64,000 nucleotides of DNA from Eutypella sp. D-1 (taxonomy: Eukaryota; Ascomycota; Sordariomycetes; Xylariales; Diatrypaceae), in contig JAJTTP010000010.1 of assembly GCA_023313575.1 (NCBI GenBank), forward strand, positions 1,426,001 through 1,490,000, in the 5' to 3' direction. The notes under the pieces were generated by a model that was given only the letters and a program-made list of their open reading frames with translations, was not told the DNA's origin and did not search any database. A program made the position numbers and the translations under genes. Of this stretch, positions 34,222 through 47,153 are shown piece by piece. Every line of letters starts with the position of its first letter. Positions within the stretch are counted from its first letter, which is position 1.

Positions 34222-37200
34222 TTTCCAGCTGTGGCAGACACCGTCCATAGGAGTGGTGGTACACCGACACACACACGCGATGTCACCAATGTCGTCGGCT
34301 CGAACTCTTCATGAGGCTCGTTGTGGAGTCCGTGTCGACGTACGCAGCTCCATGGGCTTTTCGTTCCAAGAAAGATCGGTTTGGGTACGTGGTACAGCTA
34401 CAATTATTATCATGACCTTTCTTTCTTTCTCTCTCGAACCGCGTGTCTCGGAACTCTGCGCGGACCGCCCTAGAGAATTGTTGTCGGTGTTGATCGGTTA
34501 TGAAGAGGGGAGGGGCGTGCGTGTGGTGGAGATGGATAGTAGTAGGAAAGGATATTTACGACACACACGGAGTGAGACAGGATGGGTAGTTGAAATGGTC
34601 GTACTAGACTAGTTAACTATACTTAACGTCGATGCTTTACAGCCCTGTTAGCTTCGCTCTTTCGTTAGTTAACCCGATACAATGTCGAACTACCGGTAGG
34701 TCCCGTGTCAAGGCTTGAAGTACCACCGTTGAAGCACGAATACTATGTACAGGCTCTCTTCAAGTCTTGAGTCGAGGGCCACCCCCAGCCCAGCCAGAGG
34801 ACCCAAACCCAGCCTGCTCAGCCTAGTCATCGAGTCCCACACCCTCCGCCCTCCGACAAGACAAGTGGAAATGTACCATAGTAGATCGATTTTCCTCGGT
34901 GCGCAGTTATGCATGACAAGATACCGTCCTAAAGGACAGGGGTCCCCCCCAAATTAGCGGCCACATCAGAAGTGTGCTAAGAGGAAACTAGCAAGGGTGA
35001 CCCTCGGGTCCTGACTGGGGTTTATACAAGGGTGGCGGGCCACAACATAGGTACTTCGTAGAATTTCCGACTTTGAATCCTTCTAGCGATGTCACTATCA
35101 ATGTCGATGCGACTCTGTTTCTGCTACTTACCTCATTGACTATGTAATCATGCAGTTTACACCAAAGTCAAGCCAGACTCGTGGAATCAGAACGTTGCGT
35201 GATATCAAAAGAGCAGAGAGAAAACCGAATATTGGAACAGACTACATCTGTAGCCAAGAAGTCTTAGTTCATACAAACTTTGCAACGTAAGAGAATTGAG
35301 CAATAGGCAGCAAGTTAAATCTCTAGACTAAACTATTTACTGAACCGAATAAGGAATCACTACTCGGTCGTAACGCGGCCATAGGTAGTAATAGCCTCCT
35401 CTTCACCCCAGCCAAAATCATGCTGTTCAAGTGATCATTGTCGCTCTCGCTAGTTGCATGTTCTGCTTCTACCAAGTACAGTCACTCTTACTTAGGGATT
35501 TACTGTACCTAACTTGATTCCAAATTGTCGCGAAGCTGTCAGCTACCGAATCAACTAGTCATGTACCGCATCTTATGTGGCACCATCAGTCGTCACAAGT
35601 CACGAAGTTTACAGGCAGTTCCACCTAGCGAATAAACAAAGTTACGTAGTGTCTTTTAGTTAACCCCAGAAGACTTACAATTCTTGGTTGGCCCTATGAG
35701 ACATAAATGAAAATGGACAGGTGCTTTTGCATTGGTTAATTTGTACATGAGCGTACAAAGTACAGCCTTTCCGAGTGCATAGGTCAAGTAGGTCAAATAG
35801 CGACTGAGAATATAGATCATGTCTGTACCTGTATGTGTCGCACATCATCCTGCACGGCATAGTCCGCGAATGGGTTGACGGATAGGGTATGGGAGCATCC
35901 CCGGCCCGGACCTTACGCTGAAGATTCTCGACTCCGCTCTTTCACCCTCTATGATGGTGTCCACCCAGGAGTCAGTACAGACTGTTTATGCCTTTCGCGT
36001 AATTTGGACTGCGGCAGTTTTCCTCCTGGTCTCCGATACATGATGTTTACCGATACAGCCCCGATCCACCTTATATAGGCAGCTGGACTACTCAGACACG
36101 AAACTCTATATGACTACTAAATAGTGGTGTCGTCTAAACTATGTGACCATCACGAAGTTCTAGAGCCCTAGGCTACAGATACACAATAGTTCCAGAGCAC
36201 TACATAGTAGCTGCAGTTGCAGCGCTTGGCTGATCACATCTAGGATCCTACGTCGGCAGTTTTGATTCAGGTCATCATGCCCTCATCTAACGTCAACGTC
36301 TTGACAAGTGTCTTACTTGTCTCAATCTACCGCCCCCCCCCTCCAGGCCGCAATTCTCTCTTTACTTGATAACATAAATCTGAACGTGTGAATGAGGTTC
36401 ACCATCTCGGGGAGTTCGCGCGAAAGTTTCAACACAGATCACAGGCAATGTTAGCGAGCGGGAAGCGGGGAGCCCGAAACTATCGTTTTCTAGGATGTCG
36501 TTTAGGTAGTCGGTCCAAAGTACCTAAACCACTAAGCAATAGATCGGTATGCACTTGTTAAGAAGGTAAATAGATGATGATTGTGTGTCATCGGAGTGGC
36601 GGAGTGGGTGGCTGGACAAGGCGGGCAAGGCACACACTGGCTATGTTGTTCAAGTGCAAAACTCTCGTCAGCTCCTCCTCTTTTCAGCAACGCATATCCG
36701 TTCGTTGTTCAGCTTCGGAACCCTCTCTCAACGTGCGCCCTCATCAGACGCCACTCGGCGACGAAATGGCTCTTCTACAAACTATAGGCAAAACTTGCAG
36801 TAGTCGGCTACCTCACCTAGGGAGAGGAGGCCACTGAACAAACTGCCTGCACTTTCGCAAGGTCCTGATTGAACATCGGCTTTGCTATAAACCTTCCTTA
36901 GTTACGGTAACATAGTCATATAACCGCATAAATCGCATTGAAATACCCCGCGAAGTCCATGCTGGTAATTAGATGTATTTGACTCGGTCTGGCTACCTGT
37001 TCTAGATAGCCTGGCTCTCTCGTATAATACCGCGATACCGCGATACCCGCTTATGTAGTATGCATAGCCAGTTTACCAGACCCAGCAAAATTTCAAAGTA
37101 AGCGGAGAGGGCGGGGCGGCGGCAGGCCGAAGGATTCGTCTAGTTACTTCGTATCCGGATGTACAATTACCTAGATAGCCTACGAAAAACAGGTGCTTCG

Positions 37201-40200
37201 TTCTTCTTTCCACCTACCTAGCCAGTTGCTCGCGATTGTGTTTGCATGTCTGCGTCTTCCATATCACATATATTGCATTCTTTCTTATGCCATATCACGT
37301 AGCGTCGTATACAATATTGCTGTGTTGTAGCTTGCCAATCACAACCCATGTGTGTACCGAGTGGGCACTTCTATAGCCAGTAGCACTATAGCCCGCCCGT
37401 TCGGTGCTATCGAAAGACGCCGTTGAAGAGGAGACAGAAAGATGAAATCCCGTGTTCGGGACTTCTTGTAAACGCTGGGATCCTCACCTAAGACCTGCTC
37501 TGGTTATACTTATACGTAGTTATGATAGGCCTTGCCCCCTCAATCCCTTATTCTGACGAAGATGAGAGCGGGAACGACTCTGTGGTCTTTGTCAGCATGG
37601 TTTCCTGTTCTAGCAGTTGAACCAACTCTTGGCCGACATCTCGGATCCGGATTAGGTAGATTAGGCAAACTAGACTCCAACAAGACATCCCCTTGCAACC
37701 CTTCCCAAGGTACCAAGCAAGACCCTTGTCATCGTACATAAGGTAGATTTACATTGCGATGTGATGTTTGCCCCGTTGGGGGATTAGATAAGGATTTTGC
37801 TCGTTACCCGTAGGTAGGCAAGTAGGTAAGTAGAGGAAGAGGACTGCTTAGGACCCGTTGTTACCTTCCTAGTAGAGGTTGCTGTGATATCACTTCGGTA
37901 GTTAACTAATAGTACAGTAGTGAGACTGCCGCGCTTACGCGCTGACCCGGCCACGCGGGATCCATGATCTCGATCTTTGACGCCGGGCGCGAGTTATGCC
38001 CTCAAGCTCTTGAGGCGGTTCCTCCTGCGAAGTGAGTGCGAAATGATCTCCCCGCTTAGGGCCGGCAATCCAAGATAGTGTCCCGGTCTGTCCCCTCCGA
38101 AGAGGATCTCGAGGGGGCCGGGGGGACAGCGTGAGGACCGTGCGAAAATAAGGTCGGCGGGAGCACTCGATAAGGCCCTGGGGGTTTGCCGTTAGCATCG
38201 GCGGCAGCGGATACCTTAAGAGTAGGCTCGACAGGGGTTGATTTGGAATCGTACTGTATTACTTCGCTGTGCTGGAAAATACTTGAATCTCCCGCTAGCA
38301 AGTGGATAGTTACTTCAAAAGTTCCTTGTGCGAGCGAGTACCACCACGCCATGTGCCCGCTATCCTGCAAACGGCTATGATCTGGCCAGGCCACATCGGT
38401 CTGCTACGGGAGCATGTTCACGCCGTCGGGGAAATTCAGGTGAGGCTACTCTATACGTAACGTATGTTCTACGTGTGTGCCGTAGTAATTATGTGTTCTA
38501 GCTCTTACATAGATGGAGGCGATCAGGCACCTTGTTCTCTAGCCAACTCTGTCTGTCTCTTGTGCACGTTGTACCTCAACCTGGTACATAGGGCAGATAA
38601 TGTCGGCAACTATGGATGATGTGATCCTAGGTTCCGCAGATCGCCAGGGCCAAAAAAACATGGCAGCTGCATGGTAAATTGCGATTTGTAACGAATCCAG
38701 ACAAGGGGAGGAGCGCCAGTGTCCGAATCCCCCCAGGATTGCGGATGCAATTTCAACACCTCATGAGATCTGATTGATAGCCTCTCTTGATATCGCTTCC
38801 TGATTTCATGGGCCTGTCGGCACCCGGCGACTTTTATCTGGTTATGGCTTGCATGGGGGCCTCTCCTCTGCCAGGGAGTAGAACGGGGCCATCGTATTGG
38901 CTATTAGCAGACTCGTCCGACGGCCTGTTTACTGCACACAGTACCCGGAAATACGATATGCATCTTCCACGTGGATATGTATCCAGAGACATCCTGAAAT
39001 CCTAAATTGTCATGAACATGGTACAGGTAGAACGCTATAGCATGCCCTTTCTTCCCACCTGAGGGTCAAGCAAAACGGTATATACATAGCCGATTGAATT
39101 GGTCCCAGCGTCACGAGCTAATAGATGGCTTCCGGCTTGGTTTTCCTTTCGGCGGTCACTTTAGGCGACGGGCACAGTAGGTAACTAAACAAGATAATAA
39201 TTTCACAACGGTTTAATAGCGCGGCGTCAACGCTGAAGGTACTTTTATGTTCTGAGATTCTATTTTATGTTGCAATTGCATCATATCCACATCCACGTAC
39301 TCTAAATAGAGCTCAAGGGACCAAGTATCAGCTGAGACGGATAGGCGTATCATCGTTCGCATTCAGCCTAAGACGAGGCTTTGCCAGGCTGTGATGCCCT
39401 GGAAGATCAGGTATGTACATATTCCAGCACGATACGGTAATTAGGGAGAATGTTCGAGTGCTCGGACAGAGTTGCATTACAGAGTACCACCTACCTTTCT
39501 CAGCTTACCCTTTCAGGCCCAATCCCAGTTCACCAGTGACCAGCCTCCAAAACGGCCCCCATTCGATCAAGGGGACATCGCCTGCCATTATCGGCGTAAG
39601 CGTCAAGTGCTCCTTTGAGGGGGAGATCGACGAAATCACTAGCTGCATAGTAACTACATAGTACCATATCTTACTACTACCTAGGCAGCTGGCTCCGCTC
39701 TGCGTATGGCAATGTTTGATGTACACAGCTGCTACAGCTTGCACGGGATGCCGTTGGCACTCGCTGTTAGTATCATATCGGCCACGGATCTTGGATTCCG
39801 AGTTTAGTCAGGTGCTCGTGGCCCCGATCGCTCCGATCAAAGTGGAAGCTCCGTGGCGGTTGCAAAACAAAAGCGACGAAGATGAGCGTGCTACGTAGTA
39901 GCACAGTAGGAGGGGAAGAGAGAAAAGTTCTTCCGGAATATTCGGGATCTCCGCATTGCAGGACTCTTGATTGAACCATCAACCCATTAGTCGAACTAGC
40001 CCATTGGCAATGGCACGCCATGTCACCTATATAATAGGCTGATAATGTGTATTCAGGCAGGAACAGGTAAATCCTCGGGCAATCCGCACGTGGTCTGTCG
40101 TGTCCTGCAGCTGCCGGGTGCCAGGCACGGGGATGGCGAGAGAGGGCGAGGAAGAGAGAGCGAGGCACGAGACGCGTTGGCGATAGTCCGTTCCATGCAC

Positions 40201-42748
40201 GTTTCAGTTGCTCTCCTGCTAGTCAGTCCAGGTAGCCTGGAGGTCGCTGTGCGCCAAGAGCACATACGATCCCTTTCCTTGAATCTAGGTTGCGCTTTAA
40301 TAAGTAGCCCCCTTTCTCTAGATACCTATGCTGACGATGGGTCTTGATCGACCACGCGTCTGTCCCTTTCTTTTCCTGTTTTTATTTCGTCTCTTTCCCA
40401 AAAGTGCCAGGCATGAATGGACGGTAGGATGACAACGAGCGGCATGAAACCCTCCCCCTCCAGAGACATTATTCGAAGGGGAAAGCGACCATCGCCCCCC
40501 AGCCTATAGGGGTTTCTCCTAGGGAGGTACAAGGTCGCATTGCATTGCACCGCGTCGCAGCAGTAGCCGTGAGAGAGGTAGGTGGGGTGGGGTCGCCCTG
40601 ACCTGAGAATGGGACTTGTAGGAAAGGGGGCCACACAAGGGGCAAAGGACCAGCTGAAAGAGGAACTAACCGGCGAGGCGTACACACACGATGTAACCAA
40701 AATGGAGAGGTAGATTACGACACCACCATCATTCAAAGTCCACACATCTCACTCGGTACACGATTGGTGAGTGATTAACTTGGTAACTAATAAGTGCGTT
40801 GCATATCTAATGCCCGGGGGTGTGCTATAGCTCGACTCCCGATCCAACTCTTCCCGACCCTCCCTACTGTGAACGGTTTTGTCGTGGCTCAAGGTCCCAC
40901 GTCATTCCTGCCTTGGAATCAGGATATGCTTTCCATGGCACATCTAGAAATAAGACCAGGCGCTTAATAACGGAAGGGTGCCACTCCCTGTACGAAACAG
41001 CCGCCCTGGCGCTGGGCCTTAGAGGTTGCGTCTCGATAAAAGCTTCACAAAAAGATTACCAACTACGTACGAGTGATTTTTTCTTACGCTGAGATATTAC
41101 CTAATCGTATCCCACTGTAAGCCCTCGTACCGCAAGACGTTATCCGGCACGCCGGCCAACCCTTTCATGCTCGTGATCAATTAACATTGGACCATAATCC
41201 TTCCATCCACCTTCGTCTTACTCAGACTGGGGGCCTAACGGTATTATGTACGCAAAAGCAGGCAGGAAAGCGCCAGCTGCGTTCGTTATCTTTCGGCGTC
41301 AGGCTAGATTCAGGTCAGAGAGGGAGTAGGTAGGTAAACTCTCTCTCTCTCCGTGCGGCCCATATGCATGAGCTGCCAACGTATCTCCACTACCCCCCGA
41401 GACACACATCATCGCCTGCTCATCAGCGAGGTGAACCATGCCTAAGGATCGCGCGTGCAGCGAGGCTTGCGTGCATCTCCCCTTGATTCCCGGATGTATG
41501 CATGTAGGGCACCTGCGGGCATCGTCTACGTGATATGATGGAGGAGATGATGATGGCATGCGACCCGCTGCTTTGGTTGCGCTGTTCTGGGCGGTTTCAG
41601 GTGTCGATTCTCTCACACCTGCCTGCAGATTTTGCCTTGTGGCGTCCGCTGGTCGATGCAACGTCTCTGTTATCGGTGAGGTAATTAGTGTTGGCGGCAC
41701 GTTCGATGTTGAGAAAATAGGATCTAGACATTTTGAGACTCAACAACCACCAACTAATAGACGTCTCAAGCAGTGGAAAGGGGCGAGATAACCCTCTCAT
41801 TAGCCACGTGGAGTTTCACCGGGATGAATGGCATTATGACTTTGATTAACTCGGAGTAGACGGGGTGAAGGGAAGTCTATGGGCGATCTGTCTATATTCT
41901 AAGCCCAGGTGGCTTGAAGGACACGCGTTGTTGTAAAGCCTGACGCGCAGGCCTCATTTATAGCGCCTCCAAGTTCCCATTTGTATTCAGTATCTTTCCG
42001 TAAATGATATCACATACAAGTTTAGGATGAGATCCCTTCTCTCCTTCGGAAGAGGTCACTATATTCATGCCTATCTATGCGTGCTTGGGCTGTGCTCCCT
42101 GATGGGAGGAGGCCGTAGGAGAGAGTGTACATTTACTACTAGGTTGAATATTGACGAAACTGAACAACCAAGACCACTGCTTTCCCCCCTAGTGCGAAGC
42201 ATGTGGCCAAACTCTGTTGTCGTGACTGGCGATTATTGTGATTCTATATATACCATCATCACCATGTTTGCTACACATACTAGGCCGGCCGCGAAGTATT
42301 CAAGCTGACGTTACTGATGGACTTATGAGGGCAAAGCCAGAAGGTAGGACCGATCCGCAAGACTAAGGAATACACGGAAGCCCGCCCTTCTTCTGCCCTC
42401 ATCCTGTAGTCGTAACCCCTTCTTGTACGTACAAAATTTCACGTAGCTTCCTTGTCCTACATACCTAGGTCTCTAGTAGGTCAGTTCACATGTCTGTGCT
42501 TCAGGCTCGTTCTGCGTTCCCTTTGAACATAACATCACTAAACGCATCATTTGTATTACCACAACCGGCCTCCGTCTTCTAAAGCTAATAAATTCGCAAA
42601 AAGGGGGTAATATGTAGAATCGGCAACATTTAAAATCAGGGAGCCCCGAAAAGGCTCAAGAAGCGAAGCAAGTAGTTCAATCGTAAGAGAAGAATTCCTC
42701 CACTACCTCCACTACCACCACCAAGGCTAGTGTTCTCAAACACTGCCG
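34222..42748. other. 8.5 kb gene-poor region
   Basis: No intact gene is supported between the protease-like gene and the F-box gene. Open frames are short and unlike known proteins, apart from one coding-like interrupted frame near 38.06-38.45 kb. Simple sequence includes a C run at about 36331-36340 and a CT repeat at about 41339-41352. TACTTCGTA (complement of TACGAAGTA) occurs at 35052-35060 and 37145-37153. No transposase, reverse transcriptase or terminal repeat was recognised by eye. Confidence 0.5.
38056..38445 (-). pseudogene. Possible degraded coding fragment, unidentified
   Basis: On the minus strand about 130 codons stay open except for one TAG at 38404-38406. The composition looks protein-like, including NFPDGVNMLP before the stop and HMAWWYSLAQGTFEVTIHLL after it. 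I cannot name a family. The TAG lies where a CAG would restore the frame, which would fit a C-to-T change, but this is only suggestive. It could also be a chance open frame. Confidence 0.25.
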
Positions 42749-45700
42749 TCAGAAAGCTCTCCCCTTGCCCTTTCCCTTGAAGCCGCTCTCGCGGGGCTCG
42801 AGGGCCGGAAACTGATCCCCCTGAAACGTTTCCGTCGTCGACTCGGCCAGGCCGGCGGACCTCCTACTTTCCTCCTCCGCCAGGCTAAGCTTGAGCGCAA
42901 ACTGCAGATCATCATCGGCGTCCTCATCCCCATTGATCCATGCCGCGGGCGCCGCGCCGGAAGAGGAAGAACCGCCACGCTCCGGCACGGGCACGTGGCT
43001 CGACGACGGCGTCGAGGACGGCGCCCGCTTGTTTCGCTTCTTCTCCTTGTAAGTGATAGGGATCTCGTGTTCTGCCGAGCTGTTGTTGCCCCGTGGAGAA
43101 GAGCCCGTGTCGTCGGCCCCTTCAAGAAGAGACAACCGGAGTGCGGCTTGAATCTGAAGCTCGAAGTCGCTCTCCTCATTTACCTCCTGAATAACGGTGC
43201 TTGAGCTTGCAACGGGCGGACTGGGACCGGTTACACTTGGATTGGGAGTGATGGTGTCCGCGCTGTCAGTCGTGGAAGTATCAAACTCTACAGTCGAGGT
43301 AGTGTCACTAGCACTAGTCAGGCGTTGCTCCTCGTTAAATGCTTCTTGGGACACCATCTCCGCATACTGAAGAGCTTCCTCTTCCGTCAAGTCGGCAAGC
43401 CCAACTCCAAAACGAGATCGGAGCCAGGCTTGCTCCTTGGTTTTGAGCTCTTGCTCATTGCGCAGCTCCTCCGCCTCTGCTGCGATGTACCCCTTGACAC
43501 CTCCCCCGTGACGCCGACCGGAGGACCGGCCATGGATATCAGAGTGGCGTAGCCGACGCTTGCGGCCCGTCGCCTGGTTAGAGGAACTGTATGTCCAGTA
43601 ACGCACGAATGTGCCAAAGGCCACGACTCCGCGAAGCGCTGTAGGATCAGGATCAAGATGGATTGCACCGACAGCTGATAGATTTAGGTTCCGAAGTGCA
43701 GGGTTGGCATTCAGAACATGACGAGGTAGCCGACCTTGTGAACGCGAGTTCAAGTTCCGGATCGGATCCAGTGTGGAAGCTAAAGGATCCCATGCCTGAA
43801 CTAGACCATCACTGCCCCCGTGGACGATATACAACGCCGAAATGGCTAGAGCCGTAATCTCGGGTGATTCTGTTTGGATAACCCGAACTGGGTGCACGCC
43901 ATCACTAGTATGCTTTTCGCGCATGTTCCAAAGAAATATCTTGCCGGTATTCGTACCAACACCGATTAGTCTTGCTCGTCTTCCGGGGATGTCTGAGCGG
44001 GACTGTGATGTAGGTGTTGCCGGTCCGCTTGAAGTGGCTGCGTCGTTTGAGGAATCTTCGAAGCGTCCCACAATTGCTAGCGACGAACAGTCTTCGTGAC
44101 ACGCTGTGATCTGTACATTCCCTATTTCCTTCGAACGGAAAGACGTCTCTTCCCAGTCATCTAAGACAGGACTTGGTGAGTGCTGAGCTGTCGGAGGGGG
44201 CATCCTCTCAGACGGAGATGATACCTTTTCCAGCAGGGGCGAGCCGCTTGTTTTGGGAGAAGAGGGTATAGACAGGCTTCCGCCAAAGATAGAATGATGT
44301 GCGTGGAGCTTCTCTGTCTCTGATCCCACGGGCTCTAGGTTCTGCTCGCCTTGCACAGCAGGTATCGAATACGCTCTTCTACTGTATCGGGTGATTCTCG
44401 AGGTTTGGCCCTCTTCAAGCCCACAGTCAATAACGAAGATGTTCTCGCCCGCGCCCTGTTCGTCATCTCCTGCGAAGTCCACTTGCAGCCTTCGGCGCAT
44501 GTCCCAGCCTTTGCAAACTTTTCGGAAATGTGCAGGCTTGTAGCGTAAGAACCTCTCAATTTCCCGAGCTTCTGCGATCAACTGTTCTTTCTTGAGGTTC
44601 ATGCCATTCGACGGAGATCGAGGTGAGTAAGTCCCCTTGACAACACTCTTATCGGATTCATTTGAACGCGCTTGCCGTCGGGTAGTTTCCAACAATTGCC
44701 AATACGTTGTGCGTCCGGCATGCCATGCAAGTTTGGTGCTATCGTCGGCCTTGCTTTTCGTCGTAGGCGGAACAGGGGGCTGCGTCAGATAGTAGACTTC
44801 GCCTAGTGCATTGAGCGCAACAGCCCACACTCGGCCAAGAGCTTTCCTTTTTTGGCTGTAGTTTTCATCAATCTTCAGGGCTATAATGGGAACTCCTGGG
44901 CTAAGAACCCAACGAGCGCTAATCTCGCCATTCGTATAGCGCGGGCCCGAGGGGTCGTGGCCAAGAGCATACGCGGTGACGACACCTAGAGAAGAGCCGG
45001 TCATCATCCCAATCATCGACTGGGTCATCGAAGGCACGGCGGATGACTTGGCGATCCAGACCGCACAGACGCTCTCGGAAAGCTCTGGAATTTTGGGTAT
45101 CTCAGGATGAGCCTCAATATTTACTGATCCCAGGTATTTGCCCCGATACTCGTTACTTGGACGGTAGAATGCACGACCGCCGGGAAAGCCTTCGCCGCCC
45201 ACTATGCCGTAGGGTTGGCTGACATCCATGACGTTGGGTACGGCCGCGGGACCTTCCCCGACTCCGTAAGGCAGTAACTGGGGGACGACCTCGTCAAGCT
45301 GAGCAAAGGCGAAAGGGTCATCCAAGCCCCATTTCTCGACCTTCCCAATGGTGGGATCACTAGCACTTGCGATACATAGATCCGAGGCGCCATGTATCAC
45401 CCGAGGGTTTTTCTTGCTACTGGATGCAAATGTCGCATGCAAGTGATTTACCACCGACGGCAGTTTGGTGTTGTAAGTCAAGACCGCGTTGGACTTCTTG
45501 CCCGACTGACTGGTTCGAGTCGAGGACCCGATGCCGCCAGAGTTTGACCCAGGCTTGCCCCTAGCAAGACTGCGGAGAAGACGGGTCCTCAGCAGGTATT
45601 CGCTCCGCCAGGACGCATGTTGCGTGAGGCGGGTGAAATAGCGGACTTCGGAACGCACTGCATCCGAGTCATCTTGCTCCCAGGCCGCATCCTGAGCTGC

Positions 45701-46337
45701 CCGACCAGTTGCGACCAGTGCATCTTGACCGGGAAAGAAGCGCTGAAAGGCCATACGCCAGGCATGAGGAGTGGTGACGAGGGAATATAATCGCTTCGAC
45801 ACCAGAGCCACGGCCGAATGCGAGTCGGGGTGCAGGTGGGACAGTATATGTGTTAAGATTTCTAATAAGAAGCATGAGATATTGGACACCCGATGGGACA
45901 CTTCACAGCAGGAACGTACCATTGGGGAAATCATAAAGCTGAATACCGTCCGACGGAGTATCTGCGCGTTTGACCACCTTGAAACCCATAACCTTTCTGG
46001 GTGTCGATGATGTTAACGCATTCTCGTAATCGGATATCCTTTGGCCGAAAAGTGCAGATCGTCCTACGGCTGACGGCGCCGCCGAGACGTTCAATCCACG
46101 TAGTCGCTCCTCAAGTGAGTCCCCATTAACGCCTTCGACGACGAAGGAGCTGTCGGTGGCATCGTCGCGGACTGACTGCGGCGAAAGACTGCCGAAGCGT
46201 TCTCCTTGCCGTAGGGAGTCGCGGGACGAGCCACGCGGATCATGGAGCAAGCAGCCATGTTGGAGGGAAGTGCTGGGGAGATCGAGGCTGCTCTGAGTTT
46301 GAATCGTTTGTGAAGTCTCAGAAGGCACTTGTTGCAT
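42749..46337 (-). CDS. F-box protein with propeller region and three UIMs, Ufo1-like
   Basis: Two exons, 45920-46337 and 42749-45861, join in phase 1 (58 bp intron) to 1176 aa. The splice rebuilds the F-box: LYDFPN in exon 1 joins EILTHILSHLHPDSH in exon 2, followed by SAVALVSKRLYSLVTTPHAWR (residues about 135-175). The middle carries WD-like segments, for example ITALAISALYIVHGGSDGLVQAWDP and GTNTGKIFLWNM. The C-terminus has three ubiquitin-interacting motifs: EEEALQYAEMVSQ (about 966-978), DFELQIQAALRLSL (about 1038-1051) and DDDLQFALKLSL (about 1122-1133). Yeast Ufo1, an SCF substrate receptor for HO endonuclease turnover, has this same F-box/WD40/UIM order, so an SCF receptor role is likely. 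The 130-residue N-terminal extension before the F-box is disordered. Confidence 0.85.
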
Positions 46338-47153
46338 AAAGGAAAGCGGGCGGAACTTTGGGTTAAGAAATGATTTGACTGTGCGATATGGAACAGCACA
46401 GTCAATACTACTTTACTTTGAGAGAGAAGCTAACTTAGAAATCGGTGATTTCTGAATACGTCAGGCTGAAAAAATGAGACCGCGCGATCCGAATGCTGTG
46501 CTGTGTTGTCAGCTTCAGGTTGGGGATGTTGTCAATGAACCTAGGTTTTTGTAAGGTGAGGAGTAAAAAGTAGGAGAAGGAGGGAATAGAGGGAAGACAC
46601 CATTTGTCGCGATTTTCCCGGTCGGAGCGCACCTGGGCATTCAAACCGTCATACTTCAAGTACCCTCAAGTACTCCGTACACTACCATAGGTAGGGACCC
46701 TGAAGGCAATTTCCTCAAGGTTTAAGGCGTTATGCTAGCGTCGATAGGCGAAAGTATCAAGGTATCCATGTACCTCTAATGTAAAATCCATGGATGCGCA
46801 AGTGTTCACTCCGATAATTCACCGGAAATATGGGTCCGTCACGGGATAGGCATAGGGGGGTTCGGGAGGATAGAGGAGCCTAACTGACTGGCCTTGGGAA
46901 GGTTTTCTTTTCTTGTCTTTTTTTTTTCATGGAATTCAATCATCAATGACCTAATTATGTGCAGCTCCGCATCATTATGTGAGGTGATGAAAATATCTTT
47001 TTGGGGAAGATATTTCTACAGGTTATGCTGGCCCGGAGGGAATGGGGGCGGGAGGTTATGACCTATGATTATGTTCGCCGAAAAATGCTTGAATACCGCT
47101 TTATTATTTATCAATACAAAATATATATACCGCTCGCTGCGAACGAATATAAA
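46338..47153. other. Intergenic region between MFS permease and F-box gene
   Basis: It holds the promoter of the F-box gene and the 3' flank of the MFS gene, both minus strand. It includes TACTCCGTA at 46671-46679 and a T run at about 46918-46927. No gene is seen. Confidence 0.55.

Noticed and set aside
34094..34612. Plus-strand 172-codon frame
   Set aside because: Overlaps the signal-peptide exon and promoter of the minus-strand protease-like gene; no recognisable features.
34222..42748. Search by eye for transposase, reverse transcriptase or long terminal repeats
   Set aside because: No catalytic motifs or matching long direct or inverted repeats were seen; a computed repeat search would be needed to be sure.
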